64,000 nt of DNA from Paraescarpia echinospica (GCA_020002185.1 CM034533.1:42784880-42848879); one strand, 5' to 3'. Numbered from the stretch's first letter, positions 42,338-52,060 are shown. Notes: generated by a model from the sequence alone, not told the origin. Program-made: numbers and translations.

Positions 42338-43205
42338 AGGTATTATTGCAAGCATCATTAGCTCCTTCATCCAGGGTACAATATGGGAGGGCTTGGACAA
42401 AGCTGGTAGGGTTTTTGCAGTCAGTAAACATAGTTCCCATTTTGCCAATTTCGGTCCCAAGTATGATGGTCTTCATAGCGCATTTGCATAACACCGGTTT
42501 CGCCCCAGCATCTATCGTGTCCACTGTATTGGCCATTTCATATTTTCATAAGATCAATGGTTTCCAGGACCCTGGAAAGAATTTCATTATATCTAAACTT
42601 TTGACAGGGGCTCAGAACTTAAGAGCAGTGCCAGATGTGAGATTGCCTGTAACTTTGCCAATACTCATCCAGCTAGTTAACGCGGTGCCTTCAGTAATTA
42701 CTTCGCATTATCAAGGTCTGATGATGCGAGCCATGATGGTTCTAGCTTTCAGAGCATACTTGAGGGTAGGGGAGATGGTCCCTCGTTCTAGCAAGGTAGT
42801 GCAAGGTTGTATACAGGTCCAGGACGTTACAGTCAGTGGTGAAATAATAACCGTTTCTTTCAGGCATTTTAAAAATAGTGGCAGACAAGATCCCCAGTAT
42901 GTGCAGATTGATGGTGAGTGTTTTCTTGGCACTTCCATTCACACAGCTAAGATAGTCAGGGAGTTTCAACAAGTCAGAGGGGTAGCGCAGGGTACGTTCT
43001 TCGCACATACAGATGGGAGGTCTATGTTGCGAAGAGAGTTTGATGGATTGTTCAGACGTCTGCTGGTATTCTGTGGCCTCAGTAGCACAGTTTTAGAATC
43101 GGGGCTGCGACGTCAGCAGCGCTGCGGGGGGAGTCTGATGCGCAAATTAGGGCAGACGGTAGATGGGCATCAGATGCATTCAAGAAATATATCCGTATAA
43201 CATGA
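42338..43205 (+). pseudogene. YR-retrotransposon ORF3: tyrosine recombinase, frameshifted before HxxR
   Basis: The frame begins without ATG, overlapping the end of ORF2, and reads LAPSSRVQYGRAWTKLVGFL (SAM-like N-terminal domain), MMVLAFRAYLRVGEMV (first catalytic Arg) and FCGLSS. At about 43085 the frame changes. The HSFRIGAAT block (HxxR, 43086-43112) and DGRWASDAFKKYIRIT (nucleophile Tyr, stop 43203-43205) are in the other frame, with several residues before HSFR missing. So a small deletion inactivated this copy. The enzyme would integrate circular DNA by site-specific recombination. Confidence 0.88.
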
Positions 43206-43329
43206 AGAAGGGATAACGCAGTTCCAAGTCTATGGAGGGTTCTGCCAAGCTTTGTCTTAAGTTAGTAGCAATGTGGTTAGGTTGGTAAAGGTTTTGGGCA
43301 AAGTCTAGTCTATGGTCAGGGTTCGGGTT

Positions 43330-43690
43330 ATACATTGGGGGTTCTGTCAGGGGCGGAGCACTCATATTGCGATATATATTGGTATTCCGTACGTGTGACT
43401 AAAAGCAGGTCGCATGCAGCAAGGTAGTTAAGTAAGGGAAGGGGTAATGAAGGCTAGGTGAGCGGGATTCTGATTCAAGTGTTCCAGAATGGATATTGGG
43501 GGCTCTGTCAGGGGCGGAGCCCTTGGTGATATTTTGGGGTGCTGGGTCAGGATCCAGATTCGTGCAGATACAGGATATTGATTGGGGGCTCTGTCAGGGG
43601 CGGAGTTCTTGGTTGTATCTTGGTTTGCAGGAAGTTAGGTATAAGGGTAACTCTGACAGGGGCAGAGTTATTAGTTAGGAGGTTAGCTAG
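43330..43690 (+). repeat. Four covarying hairpins behind the recombinase ORF
   Basis: Each unit reads GGGGGCTCTGTCAGGGGCGG followed by AGC or a variant. The arms GCTCTG and CGGAGC pair around TCAGGGG. In the last unit the arms are ACTCTG and CAGAGT, changed on both sides, so the stem is kept. Units start near 43337, 43497, 43585 and 43645. Probably part of the element's 3' non-coding region. Confidence 0.75.
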
Positions 43691-43746
43691 GTTTTGGTAT
43701 AGATGTAGGTGGGGGTCGGTTACATTGGATGTTGGGTAACCTGGTG

Positions 43747-44055
43747 GCGGAGTGACCCCCACCGTTACGGTGGTAGTGGGAAGTATAGTGCAGTCATGTA
43801 GTTAGTCATGTTAATAAGTAGATGTCTCGGAAGTTATATGCTTAGAAATTGTAGGTATTGCTTAACAATGCTGTTGGGGCCGGCATGCTTGCTGTGTATT
43901 GATGTATGTATATATGGTGTGGTTTTATGTATATATGGTGTTGTTTAATATGTGTTAGTGAATAAATGTCATTAAGTTGGCCTGGTTCAATCAACATTGG
44001 TCTTGTATCGTTGCTTTGCACAGAAAGGTGTATGTGACAGGGGCGCATACATATC
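43747..44055 (+). repeat. Terminal module of the YR element
   Basis: GAGTGACCCCCACCGTTACG GTGG (a CCACCG/CGGTGG hairpin) starts a 300-bp segment containing GGGGCCGGCATGCTTGCTGT, AATAAATGTCATTAAGTTGG and CAGGGGCGCATACATAT. The same order of motifs recurs at 54007-54290. AATAAA at 43971 could be the element's polyadenylation signal. Ngaro/DIRS elements have split direct repeats here, but I could not match A and B parts. Confidence 0.7.
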
Positions 44056-44184
44056 TATAATTACGTTATGTATGCTATACGCTCAATAATATCACTTATC
44101 TTGATCAAATATCCTTATATTTTCGCAAGTTTGCTGCACCAAATTCAAATCAATTCACCACCGGAAGTCCCCCAAAATTTTGTC

Positions 44185-44342
44185 TTTATACTCATTCAAC
44201 TCTAAGCTCGTCCACAGCAGCATGAGTAGAGTCTCAGACCACTTTATACTCACTCAACTCTAAACTTGTCTGCAGCAGCGTGAGTAGAGTGTTGGACCAC
44301 TTTATACTCACTCAACTCTAAGCTCGACTGCAGAAGTGTGAA
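44185..44342 (+). repeat. 58-bp AP3D1-derived minisatellite, right part
   Basis: Almost three units of the array begun at 29289 (CTCAACTCTAAGCTCGTCCA, donor positions ATGAGT, GTGAGT, GTGAAA). It is separated from the left part by the 14.5-kb transposon block and cut on its right at 44343 by CR1 copy 5. Confidence 0.95.
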
Positions 44343-46451
44343 AATAAGACAGCAACAGAATGCTGGAATATATTAAAGAGTGAAATTAAGTGCATGGTCG
44401 ATAAATTTGTACCCTTCAAAGAACAAGGGAAACGGTCCAAAAAGAAACACTTATCGAAAGAAGCCATTAGAAAAACTAAGTATAAACAAATGATGTGGAA
44501 TTCATATAGATGTACTGGAAATTATGAACACTACAACAGTTATAAAGAAGCACTTAACCAAGCTACAGCTGAAATTAGAAATTCAAAGAAAAGCTATCAA
44601 CAACAATTAACTAGTAGTATAAAATATGACAGCAAGAGTTTTTATGCGTATGTTCGAAGCAAACAGAAATTTCAAGATAAGGTCGGTCCTCTAGAATATA
44701 GTGCTGGAAATATAATATCAGAGGGATTCTTAATGGCAGAAGACCTGAATGAGTACTTTAGTTCAGTGTTTACCAGAGAAGATATTAGTTCACTGCCGGT
44801 ACCAGAGGCTAAGTTCACGGGGGCAGATTCAGACTATTTAGGACAATTAATTGTAACCCCGGAAATGGTAGCTAAGAAAATAAGGGCTATGAAGGATAAT
44901 AAACCACCTGGAGTGGATGGGATTCCGCCCAAACTACTATTGGAAATTATAGAACAAATTAGCATACCGCTTGCAACAGTTTTCAAACTGTAATTAGAAG
45001 AGGGAGTGGTTCCTTTAGAGTGGAAAGAGGCAAACATTATACCATTATTTTAAAAAGGGTTCAAGAAACAAGTCGGAGAACTATAGACCAGTGAGTTTAA
45101 CATCAGTGATTTGCAAATTATTATAAAGACTAATTAAAGATCACATGATGGATTTTCTTGTTAAACATAACTTGATAAACCCATCTCCACATGGATTTTT
45201 TAAAGCGAGGTCATGCTTAACAAATATGTTATGTTTTTTGGAAGACATCACTAAGTAGGTAGATGAGGGATCGCCAGTAGATATTGTCTACTTAGATTTT
45301 CAAAAAGCTTTCGACAAAATACCACATCAAAGATTACTGCTTAAACTAAAGGCATAGGAAATGGTATAATAAACTGGATAGAAAAATGGCTGATTGACAG
45401 AAGACAACGTGTAGTAGTTGATGGGGAGGCTTCAAACTGGAAATCGGTATTCAGTGGGGTACCACAGGGATCAGTACTAGGACCTATATTATTCTTAATG
45501 TATATCAACGATTTGGGTGATGAAATAACAAGCAAGGTGTTGAAATTTGCGGATGATACAAAAGTGTTTAGAAGTATTAAAAGTGATGGAGATAGACAAC
45601 ATTTACAAGATGATCTTGACAAGTTGATCAAATGGACTGAAAAATGGCAAATGCTGTTCAATTTTGGGAAATGTAAATGCCTCCACGCAGGACATGGGAA
45701 TGAAGAGGTAGAATATGCAATGGGGGTTACTGTACTAAGTACTACTATAAAAGAAAATGACTTAGGGTTAACCATTAGTGCTGATATGAAGGTTTCAGAG
45801 CAGTGTGGAATTGCAGCTTCAAAGGGAAATCAAATCCTTGGTTTAATTAGGCGAAACAAAACGTATAAGGAAAAAGAGCTAATAATACTGCTGTACAAAA
45901 CAATAGTGAGGCCTTATTTAGAATATTGTATTCAAGCATGGAGTCCATATCGCAGGAAGGACATTAATATACTAGAAAGAGTGCAGAGGAGAGCAACTAA
46001 AATGATACCAAAACTGAGGGATCTTAGTTACGAAATATGCCTAAAAAAATGCGACTTAACAACACTAGAGACCAGGAGATTGAGAGGAGATCAGATAGAA
46101 GTGTTTAACATAATGAATGGTTATGAAAATACTGATGAAAATATTTTTTTCTCATTAAGAACAATAGAAGGACTAGAGGACATAAAGTTACATTAGCAAA
46201 GGAGCAGTGTAGATTAGATATAAGAAAGTTCTCATTTTCACAAAGGACTGTAAATGAATGGAACAGATTATCTGCTCATTGTGTGGGTGCTAGTAGCGTG
46301 AATATGTTTAAAAATAAAATTGACACATTTGAGAAGGGTGGTATACACATAGATAAAAGGGTCGGACTCTCAATAAGCCAAAGGGCTTCCTTGTCCACCT
46401 GCCACCTAGAGTTAATTCTCTGGGTGGCAATCTTCTTAAATCTTGTTAAAG
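44343..46451 (+). mobile_element. CR1-type LINE copy 5 (+ strand, 5'-truncated)
   Basis: Same family as copies 1-4 in opposite orientation. It begins inside the endonuclease-RT linker (NKTATECWNIL-like) and ends with the hairpin at 46400-46429 and ATCTTCTTAAATCTTGTTAAA. ORF2 frames: 44394-44993 (linker to KPPGVDGIPPKLLLEII), then several stops and shifts through IIPLF, YLDFQKAFDKIPHQ and [20 protein letters not shown]. 45498-46196 carries [20 protein letters not shown] to RRLRGDQIEVF. Older than copies 1-3, judging by its many breaks. Confidence 0.9.
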
Positions 46452-46761
46452 TAGATCTGACAGAATAATTATCTTTTTAGTAGCCTGCGTTAATTTTGGA
46501 TACTTAATGATGCAAATTATGTAGTTTGCAAAACAACAGATCGGTTCCAATTACATTGATGTTCGAACTGAATAAGATATATCTAGCTCTCTGATCCAAA
46601 GTGAATTCGACTACCTTCTAACCAGCTGCTCAGGGTGGTCAAGCAAGCACCCCAATAGGGGTACGTTCTTACGTGTAAATGGGTAGTGTTACAGTTTTCT
46701 GTGCTACCTGCAGTGTGTTGCTTGAATGTTTCTCTGTGTACATTGGTGGCAGTATCTGTAG
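46452..46761 (+). other. AP3D1 intron segment; missing exon not found here
   Basis: About 300 bp between CR1 copy 5 and the exon array. The vertebrate protein needs a further ear segment here (about 45 residues ending in a TLSFIAK-like block), but no frame resembles it. It ends with the acceptor GGCAGTATCTGTAG of exon-copy 1. Confidence 0.5.
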
Positions 46762-47409
46762 AATGAAGAGGGAGCGACACAGGAGAAGATTGACTTCAAC
46801 TGAGTCTGCCGGGTACCTCCTACTTGGTTGGGGTGTCTTGTGATGGTTTGTAGAATAAAGATTAAGTGACACAAGAGAAGATTGACTTCAAGCTGAGTCT
46901 GCCGTGTATCTCCTACATGGTTGGGGTGCCTTGTGATGGGTGTGTAGAATGAATAGGAAGCAACACAGGAGAAGATTTACTTCAAGCTGAATCTGCCGTG
47001 TACCTCCTACTTGGTTGGGGTGCCTTGTGATGGATGTGTAGAATGAAGAGGAAGTAACACAGGAGAAGATTGACTTCAAGCTGAGTCTGCATTGTACCTC
47101 CTACTTGGTTGGGGTGCCTTGTGATGAGTGTATAGAATGAATAGGAAGCAACACAGGAGAAGATTGACTTCAAGCTGAGTCTGCCCTGTACCTCCTACTT
47201 GGTTGGGGTGCCTTGTGATGGGTGTGTAGAATGAATAGGAAGCAACACAGGAGAAGATTGACTTGAAGCTGAGTCTACCCCGTACCTCCTACTTGGTTGG
47301 GGTGCCTTGTGATGAGTGTATAGAATTAAGAGGAAGCAACACAGGAGAAGATTTACTTCAAGCTGAATCTGCCGTGTACCTACTACTTGGTTGGGGTGCC
47401 TTGTGATGG
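46762..47409 (+). repeat. AP3D1: Seven tandem 94-bp copies of an AP3D1 ear exon
   Basis: Starts at 46762, about 46854, 46948, 47042, 47136, 47230 and 47324; from copy 3 on the period is exactly 94. Each unit is an 86-nt exon plus GTGTGTAG (or a variant), which supplies a donor GT to the exon before and an acceptor AG to the exon after. Copy 1 begins NEEGATQEKIDF, as in human NDEGATHEKLDF, then loses a base. Copies 2, 3, 5, 6 and 7 have a stop at codon 3-4 or 2 (TAA or TAG). Only copy 4 is open. The 5' flank has the acceptor CTGTAG and the 3' flank a donor and then TTTCTTGTCTTCTAG. Confidence 0.95.
47042..47127 (+). CDS. AP3D1: AP3D1 exon g, the only open copy of seven
   Basis: Reads NEEEVTQEKIDFKLSLHCTS then YLVGVPCD plus two bases (GA), leaving in phase 2. 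Human AP3D1 has NDEGATHEKLDFRLHFSCSS and YLITTPCYSD. The next exon starts C-GATGCC, so the join gives a residue followed by DAFTKLL, matching human SDAFAKLL. Splice signals ATGTGTAG and GTGTAT come from the array itself. Whether it is the copy used in mRNA cannot be told from DNA alone. Confidence 0.8.
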
Positions 47410-47779
47410 GTGTGTTTCTTGTCTTCTAGCAGTTGTTAGATGTCTACAGTGGACACTTGAAAGTCCTGAAGGACTAGTTTGTAATGTCCACTACCTGTTC
47501 ATAATGGTAACCTGGCCATAATGGACATATTTCACAGTCTAAACAATGTCTACTATGGTCAAGTTTTACTGTGTATTGATAGGATTATGCTAGACTCACA
47601 GCTAACTGCACATTAAAATACTTGCAGGAGTTGCTTTTCAGACATGCTATTTGGATTCTATATGGAAAAAATCCCACAATAAAAAAATCTTACTCAAAAC
47701 CAACAAAACTAAGGAATGTCATGTAGTGTAGCATGTCCATGAAGTTTGAGAAAATATATAAGAGTTATGAATGATTATT
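47410..47779 (+). other. AP3D1 intron segment without recognised features
   Basis: Begins with the donor GTGTGT of exon-copy 7 and a pyrimidine-rich TTTCTTGTCTTCTAG that looks like a 3' splice site but has no exon behind it. The rest is plain AT-rich DNA. Confidence 0.5.
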
Positions 47780-48208
47780 TGTAAGATTTGGTAGATATCC
47801 AATGGACATTTGCCAAAATAGTAGCAGCCACAGAGAAGTCTCTTTGGCTTCACCCACACTATGGAACAACATACCTCTATCCATTCGCCAGGCTCCATCG
47901 ACAGACGTATTCAAAAGACAGTTATAAAAATGTACTTATTTCGCAAGGCATTTTAGTACTTTTAATTATTTATGACATTTTATATAAAACACTTGCATTG
48001 TTCATAGTTTTGTATGTGTTTATTCTAGAGATACTTTGTAATTAACATATATTAGATCTCAATTTTTAATTTACCATAGTTTTTTATATAGAAATGTACT
48101 AGATTTTATGTTTTGAGTTTTTTTAGTATGTATGAATTGCTTGAATGAATTTGTAAAGCGCCTTTGAGCCGTTTAGGCTGAAAAGTGTGCTATATATATA
48201 TATATATT
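47780..48208 (+). mobile_element. L2-like LINE 3' end with TA tail
   Basis: The frame TLWNNIPLSIRQAPSTDVFK RQLKMYLFRKAF ends in TAG at about 47955; this is the usual C terminus of L2/CR1-group pol. The 3' UTR ends TTTGTAAAGCGCCTTTGAGC CGTTTAGGCTGAAAAGTGTG C(TA)n, the common L2 tail. The tail stops about 30 bp before the AP3D1 exon h acceptor. It is a different family from F1-F3. Confidence 0.8.
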
Positions 48209-48239
48209 ATGAAATATGGTGCTCTTACGTTTTTGACAG

Positions 48240-48358
48240 CGATGCCTTCACCAAGTTACTAGGCAGTGGCGACCTGGAGTACAAGTCATCCATGTAGGCG
48301 ACAGTCGCCGAGCTGGATCCAATCCTCGCAAAGATCTGCTTCCTCGCCTACTTTTGCG
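48240..48358 (+). pseudogene. AP3D1: AP3D1 exon h: ear, in-frame TAG
   Basis: A 119-nt exon with acceptor CGTTTTTGACAG, donor GTAGGT, entering phase 2 and leaving phase 1. It reads DAFTKLLGSGDLEYKSSM, TAG (48295-48297), ATVAELDPILAKICFLAYFC. Human has SDAFAKLLESGDLSMSSIK and NLLAKICFHHHFS, so both halves are genuine and in the same frame, and the stop replaces one sense codon (AAG or CAG is the simplest source). The flanks are too short for an alternative intron that would skip it. Confidence 0.9.
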
Positions 48359-48823
48359 GTAGGTCATCTCAAGGTCATCCACAGCGAATTGTTGTTCTTG
48401 CTGAACCATCCTCACAACCGAGAGGGTATCATCTTGCTAAAATGCTGAAGTTAACCGGAGCCAGTAACCTTGTTACCTTCAAAATTATATTGTTTCGGTT
48501 TTGGCCATGCAGTTGTGGCTGATATTACATGTAATGGTTAAGAAGTAGTAGTTACTTGAACACACATTACCGCTCAGGAGAATGGTCAAACGGATAATTA
48601 TTTTGGGATTCCCTTGAGTCTGATATGGGGTGCAGGCATCTGCATTGTTTTCACTGGTGGTACAGTCGCGGCCACCGGAGTAAGTTACTAGGTAAAATTA
48701 CAACCGATTTCACTAAATATATTGTTGACAGTTACATTCAAACAAGAAATTAAAAAAATTGAATAATCACTCCGTGTAGATATCATTGGCACCGGTTTGA
48801 ACGTTGTGTTCCTTCACTTGCAG

Positions 48824-48906
48824 TGGTGGAGCAGATCGGTAACACTACATCTCTATACAGCCATAGCATCCGGACCCATTATCTGTGATTACTAGTGAAG
48901 CTGCAG
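48824..48906 (+). pseudogene. AP3D1: AP3D1 exon i: ear, in-frame TGA
   Basis: An 83-nt exon with acceptor CCTTCACTTGCAG, donor GTAAGG, entering phase 1 and leaving phase 0. With exon h it reads VVEQIGNTTSLYSHSIRTHY L, TGA (48886-48888), LLVKLQ. Human has VVERVDSCASMYSRSIQGHH VCLLVKKG; the TGA falls on the Cys codon (TGT or TGC to TGA, one change). The exon boundaries and phases are otherwise intact. Confidence 0.9.
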
Positions 48907-49338
48907 GTAAGGGGGTTTATTCTGCCCATCTCTCTTCATTGTATTTAGTTGCATTGTCTACTCAGTGCCAATATCTCAATATCTTGTATTTGCTCCTGAT
49001 AATTATAATTTTACATTAAAGTGTTTTTCATAGTTCATTGTCTGTGGTATAAATGTGGTATTCAGAATTGTGTTAGTAGTAGGATTTAATGGGGGAGTAA
49101 ACATGTCAAGTGCTATAATATAATGCATTTTTGCGTTATTTCAATAGATGTTTACATCAGCTACATATTAATTGTAGTTGTGTCTCGTGCACTTATATTT
49201 CCAAGTTACCACAAAACTACATTTGATGCTGTTGGTTTAATAACTGACATTGGTCTGTGCAATTTCATAAAAACTAACAGAATTGCAGTGACATGTCTTG
49301 ACAATGTAGATTGGCACTTTCAAACTGTTTTGTTTCAG

Positions 49339-49428
49339 CCAAACACCTTGAACTTTGACGACAAGAGCAGCGACGAATCAATATTGTTGAACATCATAGA
49401 TGAGATCCGAGGTATCCTTACTACATAG
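49339..49428 (+). CDS. AP3D1: AP3D1 last exon j and stop codon
   Basis: Acceptor TTTTGTTTCAG, then an open phase-0 frame PNTLNFDDKSSDESILLNII DEIRGILTT and TAG. Human AP3D1 ends KCSDSTLLSNLLEEMKATLA KC, a clear match in pattern and position. It closes the adaptin ear. Confidence 0.9.
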   Translation, partial: PNTLNFDDKSSDESILLNIIDEIRGILTT

Positions 49429-49916
49429 TGACTACGACTGTGTTCACTGCCGTGCTGCTAAATGTTGCCGCTGTCATCAATCAGGTGCTAAATGTGGAGT
49501 TGTATTATGTTGCACAGTCCAAAGACGCAACTGCCTTCATCAGGGCTAATAGCATAGGATAAATTACTCTCCATCTGCCTGTAGTTCAAGACAACCTCCA
49601 GGTGGCCAAAATTGAGCTTTGGCACATTTAGGAAACCAAGGGTAGAGTGTTTGCAAGCTCTCTGAACTCGACTCCCTTCCCAATTGTGTCATGTGATCGG
49701 TTCGATTGTCCAAAAATCAAATTAACCTTGTGGCACGAACGCGATCGGGGAGTTGAAATAGGGGTGCTTGCAAACACTACTGAGTTTGTGTGCAGACCTT
49801 CCTAATCTTCTGATATAGTAGAAATCTGGTTTGTGGTCAATTTGCAAAGAATATGCACCTGCTTTTGTTGTATTTGATTTGAAATTTTAAGTTTAAGCTA
49901 ATGAGTTATTGGAGAA

Positions 49917-50006
49917 AATAAACTGATAAAACAAAAAACATGAACATTTTTACTGTGGGCTGGATGTGTAGAACTACCAGATTTCTTATGTAATTCAGGA
50001 AATAAA
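49917..50006 (+). terminator. AP3D1: Candidate AP3D1 polyadenylation signals
   Basis: AATAAA at 49917-49922 and again at 50001-50006, 490-580 nt after the stop codon, the first two in the sense strand after exon j. The region between is AT-rich and free of repeats. Use of either signal is not shown by the sequence. Confidence 0.45.
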
Positions 50007-50720
50007 CATTTTGTAAATGGCGCTACCAACAAGAAACTGTAAAATTTTCGAACAAAACTCCCACTTTCAGATGCCCCATATGGGAGAGATCTCTCGCTAT
50101 TAGATTGTCAACTTGGAAGGTCTGGGCTGGTGCCATTGTTCCAGTAAGGAAAGACCTGGCATTTCCATGCATCAGTATAACTGCTGTGCCACTTAACGAT
50201 TAATTTGTAAATCAAACTAATCAATTTTGGCAATGCATGTTGTAGCCTTCGATGAAGGTAGTGTGCCTCTGTTTACATACAGTTATGTGTTATTTATCTA
50301 TTGCTAACTCTGATATTTCAGATTTATTAAATGTAGTATCCCACAATTTGACAATACGCTGTGGGTCGTTGTGGACACTTTGACAGCCACAACTGAGCAA
50401 TGGTGATATGATGTACAAAGGGAATTAGACTAGTTATTAAATTCATTATGGTGTTGAATCAGTTGGTAGCAGTTCTTAAATGTTGGTCTGCCGAGATGGT
50501 AATAAATTGTTCCAAAGCATTTTCTTGGTTACATCATAATGTTATTTTTACCGAAGTAAATGCAGACACCGGTTCAAAGATGACAATTTGTGCAGCCAAG
50601 AGATTTTCAGTTTTGTCTGGCAACATTTAAACACTTCAAACATTGTATATTCTCACTTATATTATTGTTAAACTTGTTTAGTTGTCTTGTCTTGTATATA
50701 TATTGTTATGAATGTTCTGA
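50007..50720. other. Downstream region without recognised features
   Basis: No exon-like ORF or transposon similarity was recognised. It ends with TTGTATATATATTGTTATGA ATG...AATAAACG before the ATTC repeat, which looks like the 3' end of a retroposed sequence. Confidence 0.4.
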
Positions 50721-50799
50721 ATAAACGTTCATTCATTCATTCATTCATTCATTCGTTCGTTCATTCATTCATTCATTCGTTCATTCATTCATTCATTCA
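50721..50799 (+). repeat. (ATTC)n tetranucleotide microsatellite
   Basis: About 19 units of CATT/TTCA with a few CGTT interruptions, preceded directly by CTGAATAAACGTTC. The AATAAA plus simple-repeat tail suggests the end of a LINE or SINE. Confidence 0.95.
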
Positions 50800-52060
50800 G
50801 TGGCTATGTAGGCAGTATTAGGTTAACTGGTTTGTCGCAATATGCTTTCACAATTGATCTTTCTAAACAGAAGGTACCTTTCCAAAGAGAAGGTACTAAT
50901 GTATATATTTAGATGATTATCACAATGCTGGATGGTAATTAGAGCAATTCAAAGAATGATTTAGTAGCAACATTGTTTACCCTGTAATGTTTGTCGGTCT
51001 AATAAAGTATTTCACTCTTAAGATAACATGAATTGTATATTACCAGGATAGCATCCCACAGAATGTACATTATGATGTATGCGTGTGTACGTACAAATGA
51101 ACATTACATAATGTGGGGGGTTTAGTTTGGGGTAGGTACTAGGTAATGTTTAGCTTTGATGCATGTCCAAGTGCAGGTTTCAAACAATTAATAACAGGTG
51201 TTGTTAAATTCTTGTTGGTGTATTTGTCAGTCTCAATCAGATACCAATCTTAAATAGTCCCTAATGCTGCATTGTGTATATGGAGTTGGCACAGTGGTGC
51301 TTGTGATAATGTAGCAAATGCAAGATTGCAAGAAAACGTTGTATATTAAGCATTGTGTGTTGTGAATGGAGGTTGCTATTGATAGCATGATTAGCACCGT
51401 ACAATCACCATTTGAATTTCAAGGTACACCTTTAAAAACAGCTATCCAGATTTCTTCAGGAAATACTCGGTGTTAGTAGAATAACTAAACTGACTGTTTA
51501 ATGAACCAGCTGTGGTTCCACCAAGAGACGTATACTGTTATTTCCTGTGCCGAACGTATCTTGAAATTAGTATGTGAACATTCAGTCCTTTGAATAGCCT
51601 TAGGCTAATTTTGAGGACTTGTATAGGGGGTATCATAGCCAGGCTGTTGTCTCTTGAAATACAGACATTTGCCATCTTAGTAATGTGGTGGCAATATGAA
51701 TTCAGTTGGGGTCCACCAGGACATAAGTCCTGCAGTCTACATGGAGAACCATGTGTATGTATAGACATACATATGTAACATGTATGTACATTGTATTGTA
51801 CAATACTGTTTAGGACAACCATGATGTTAACGACCTGTAGCGTTGGTGAAGAACATGTTTGTTCACCAGTAGAGGGCGTGCCTGTCTCTATGTACACTGT
51901 TCGAGGTGTCCTCCTGGTTGCCATGCAAGTCACATGACACTGTTGCCATGTGATGCAAATTGTGCAACATTCCCATGAACACAATAAAGTTTCTGAGAAA
52001 TAGTGTGGTTTACATTTTGTCTAGCTTTTAAAGCGTAACGGTCATTACTATGATTTGGTG
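50800..52060. other. Intergenic or intronic DNA, nothing recognised
   Basis: AT-rich complex sequence. Open frames are short and lack homology or splice context. AATAAA at about 51981 has no coding partner. Confidence 0.5.

Larger units (their letters stand above)
39540..44180 (+). mobile_element. Tyrosine-recombinase retrotransposon (Ngaro/DIRS-like)
   Basis: Gag-like ORF1, RT-RNase H ORF2 and tyrosine recombinase ORF3 follow in order on the + strand, close-packed or overlapping, then 1 kb of non-coding DNA with hairpins and a terminal module. The order and the lack of a methyltransferase fit Ngaro better than DIRS1. Left limit is taken at the end of CR1 copy 4, right limit at the resumed 58-bp minisatellite (44185). 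ORF1 and ORF2 are intact; ORF3 has one frameshift. A solo relic of the terminal module is at 54007-54290. Confidence 0.85.

Noticed and set aside
47425..47700. Exon after the pyrimidine-rich TTTCTTGTCTTCTAG at 47424
   Set aside because: The following frames hold no AP3D1-like peptide, and exon g joins exon h directly by phase and by the human protein order.
48560..48690. Open stretch with a membrane-like peptide (IWGAGICIVFTGGTVAATG) before a TAAGT
   Set aside because: It interrupts exons h and i, which join perfectly by phase and homology. No acceptor in frame; probably chance or a relic.
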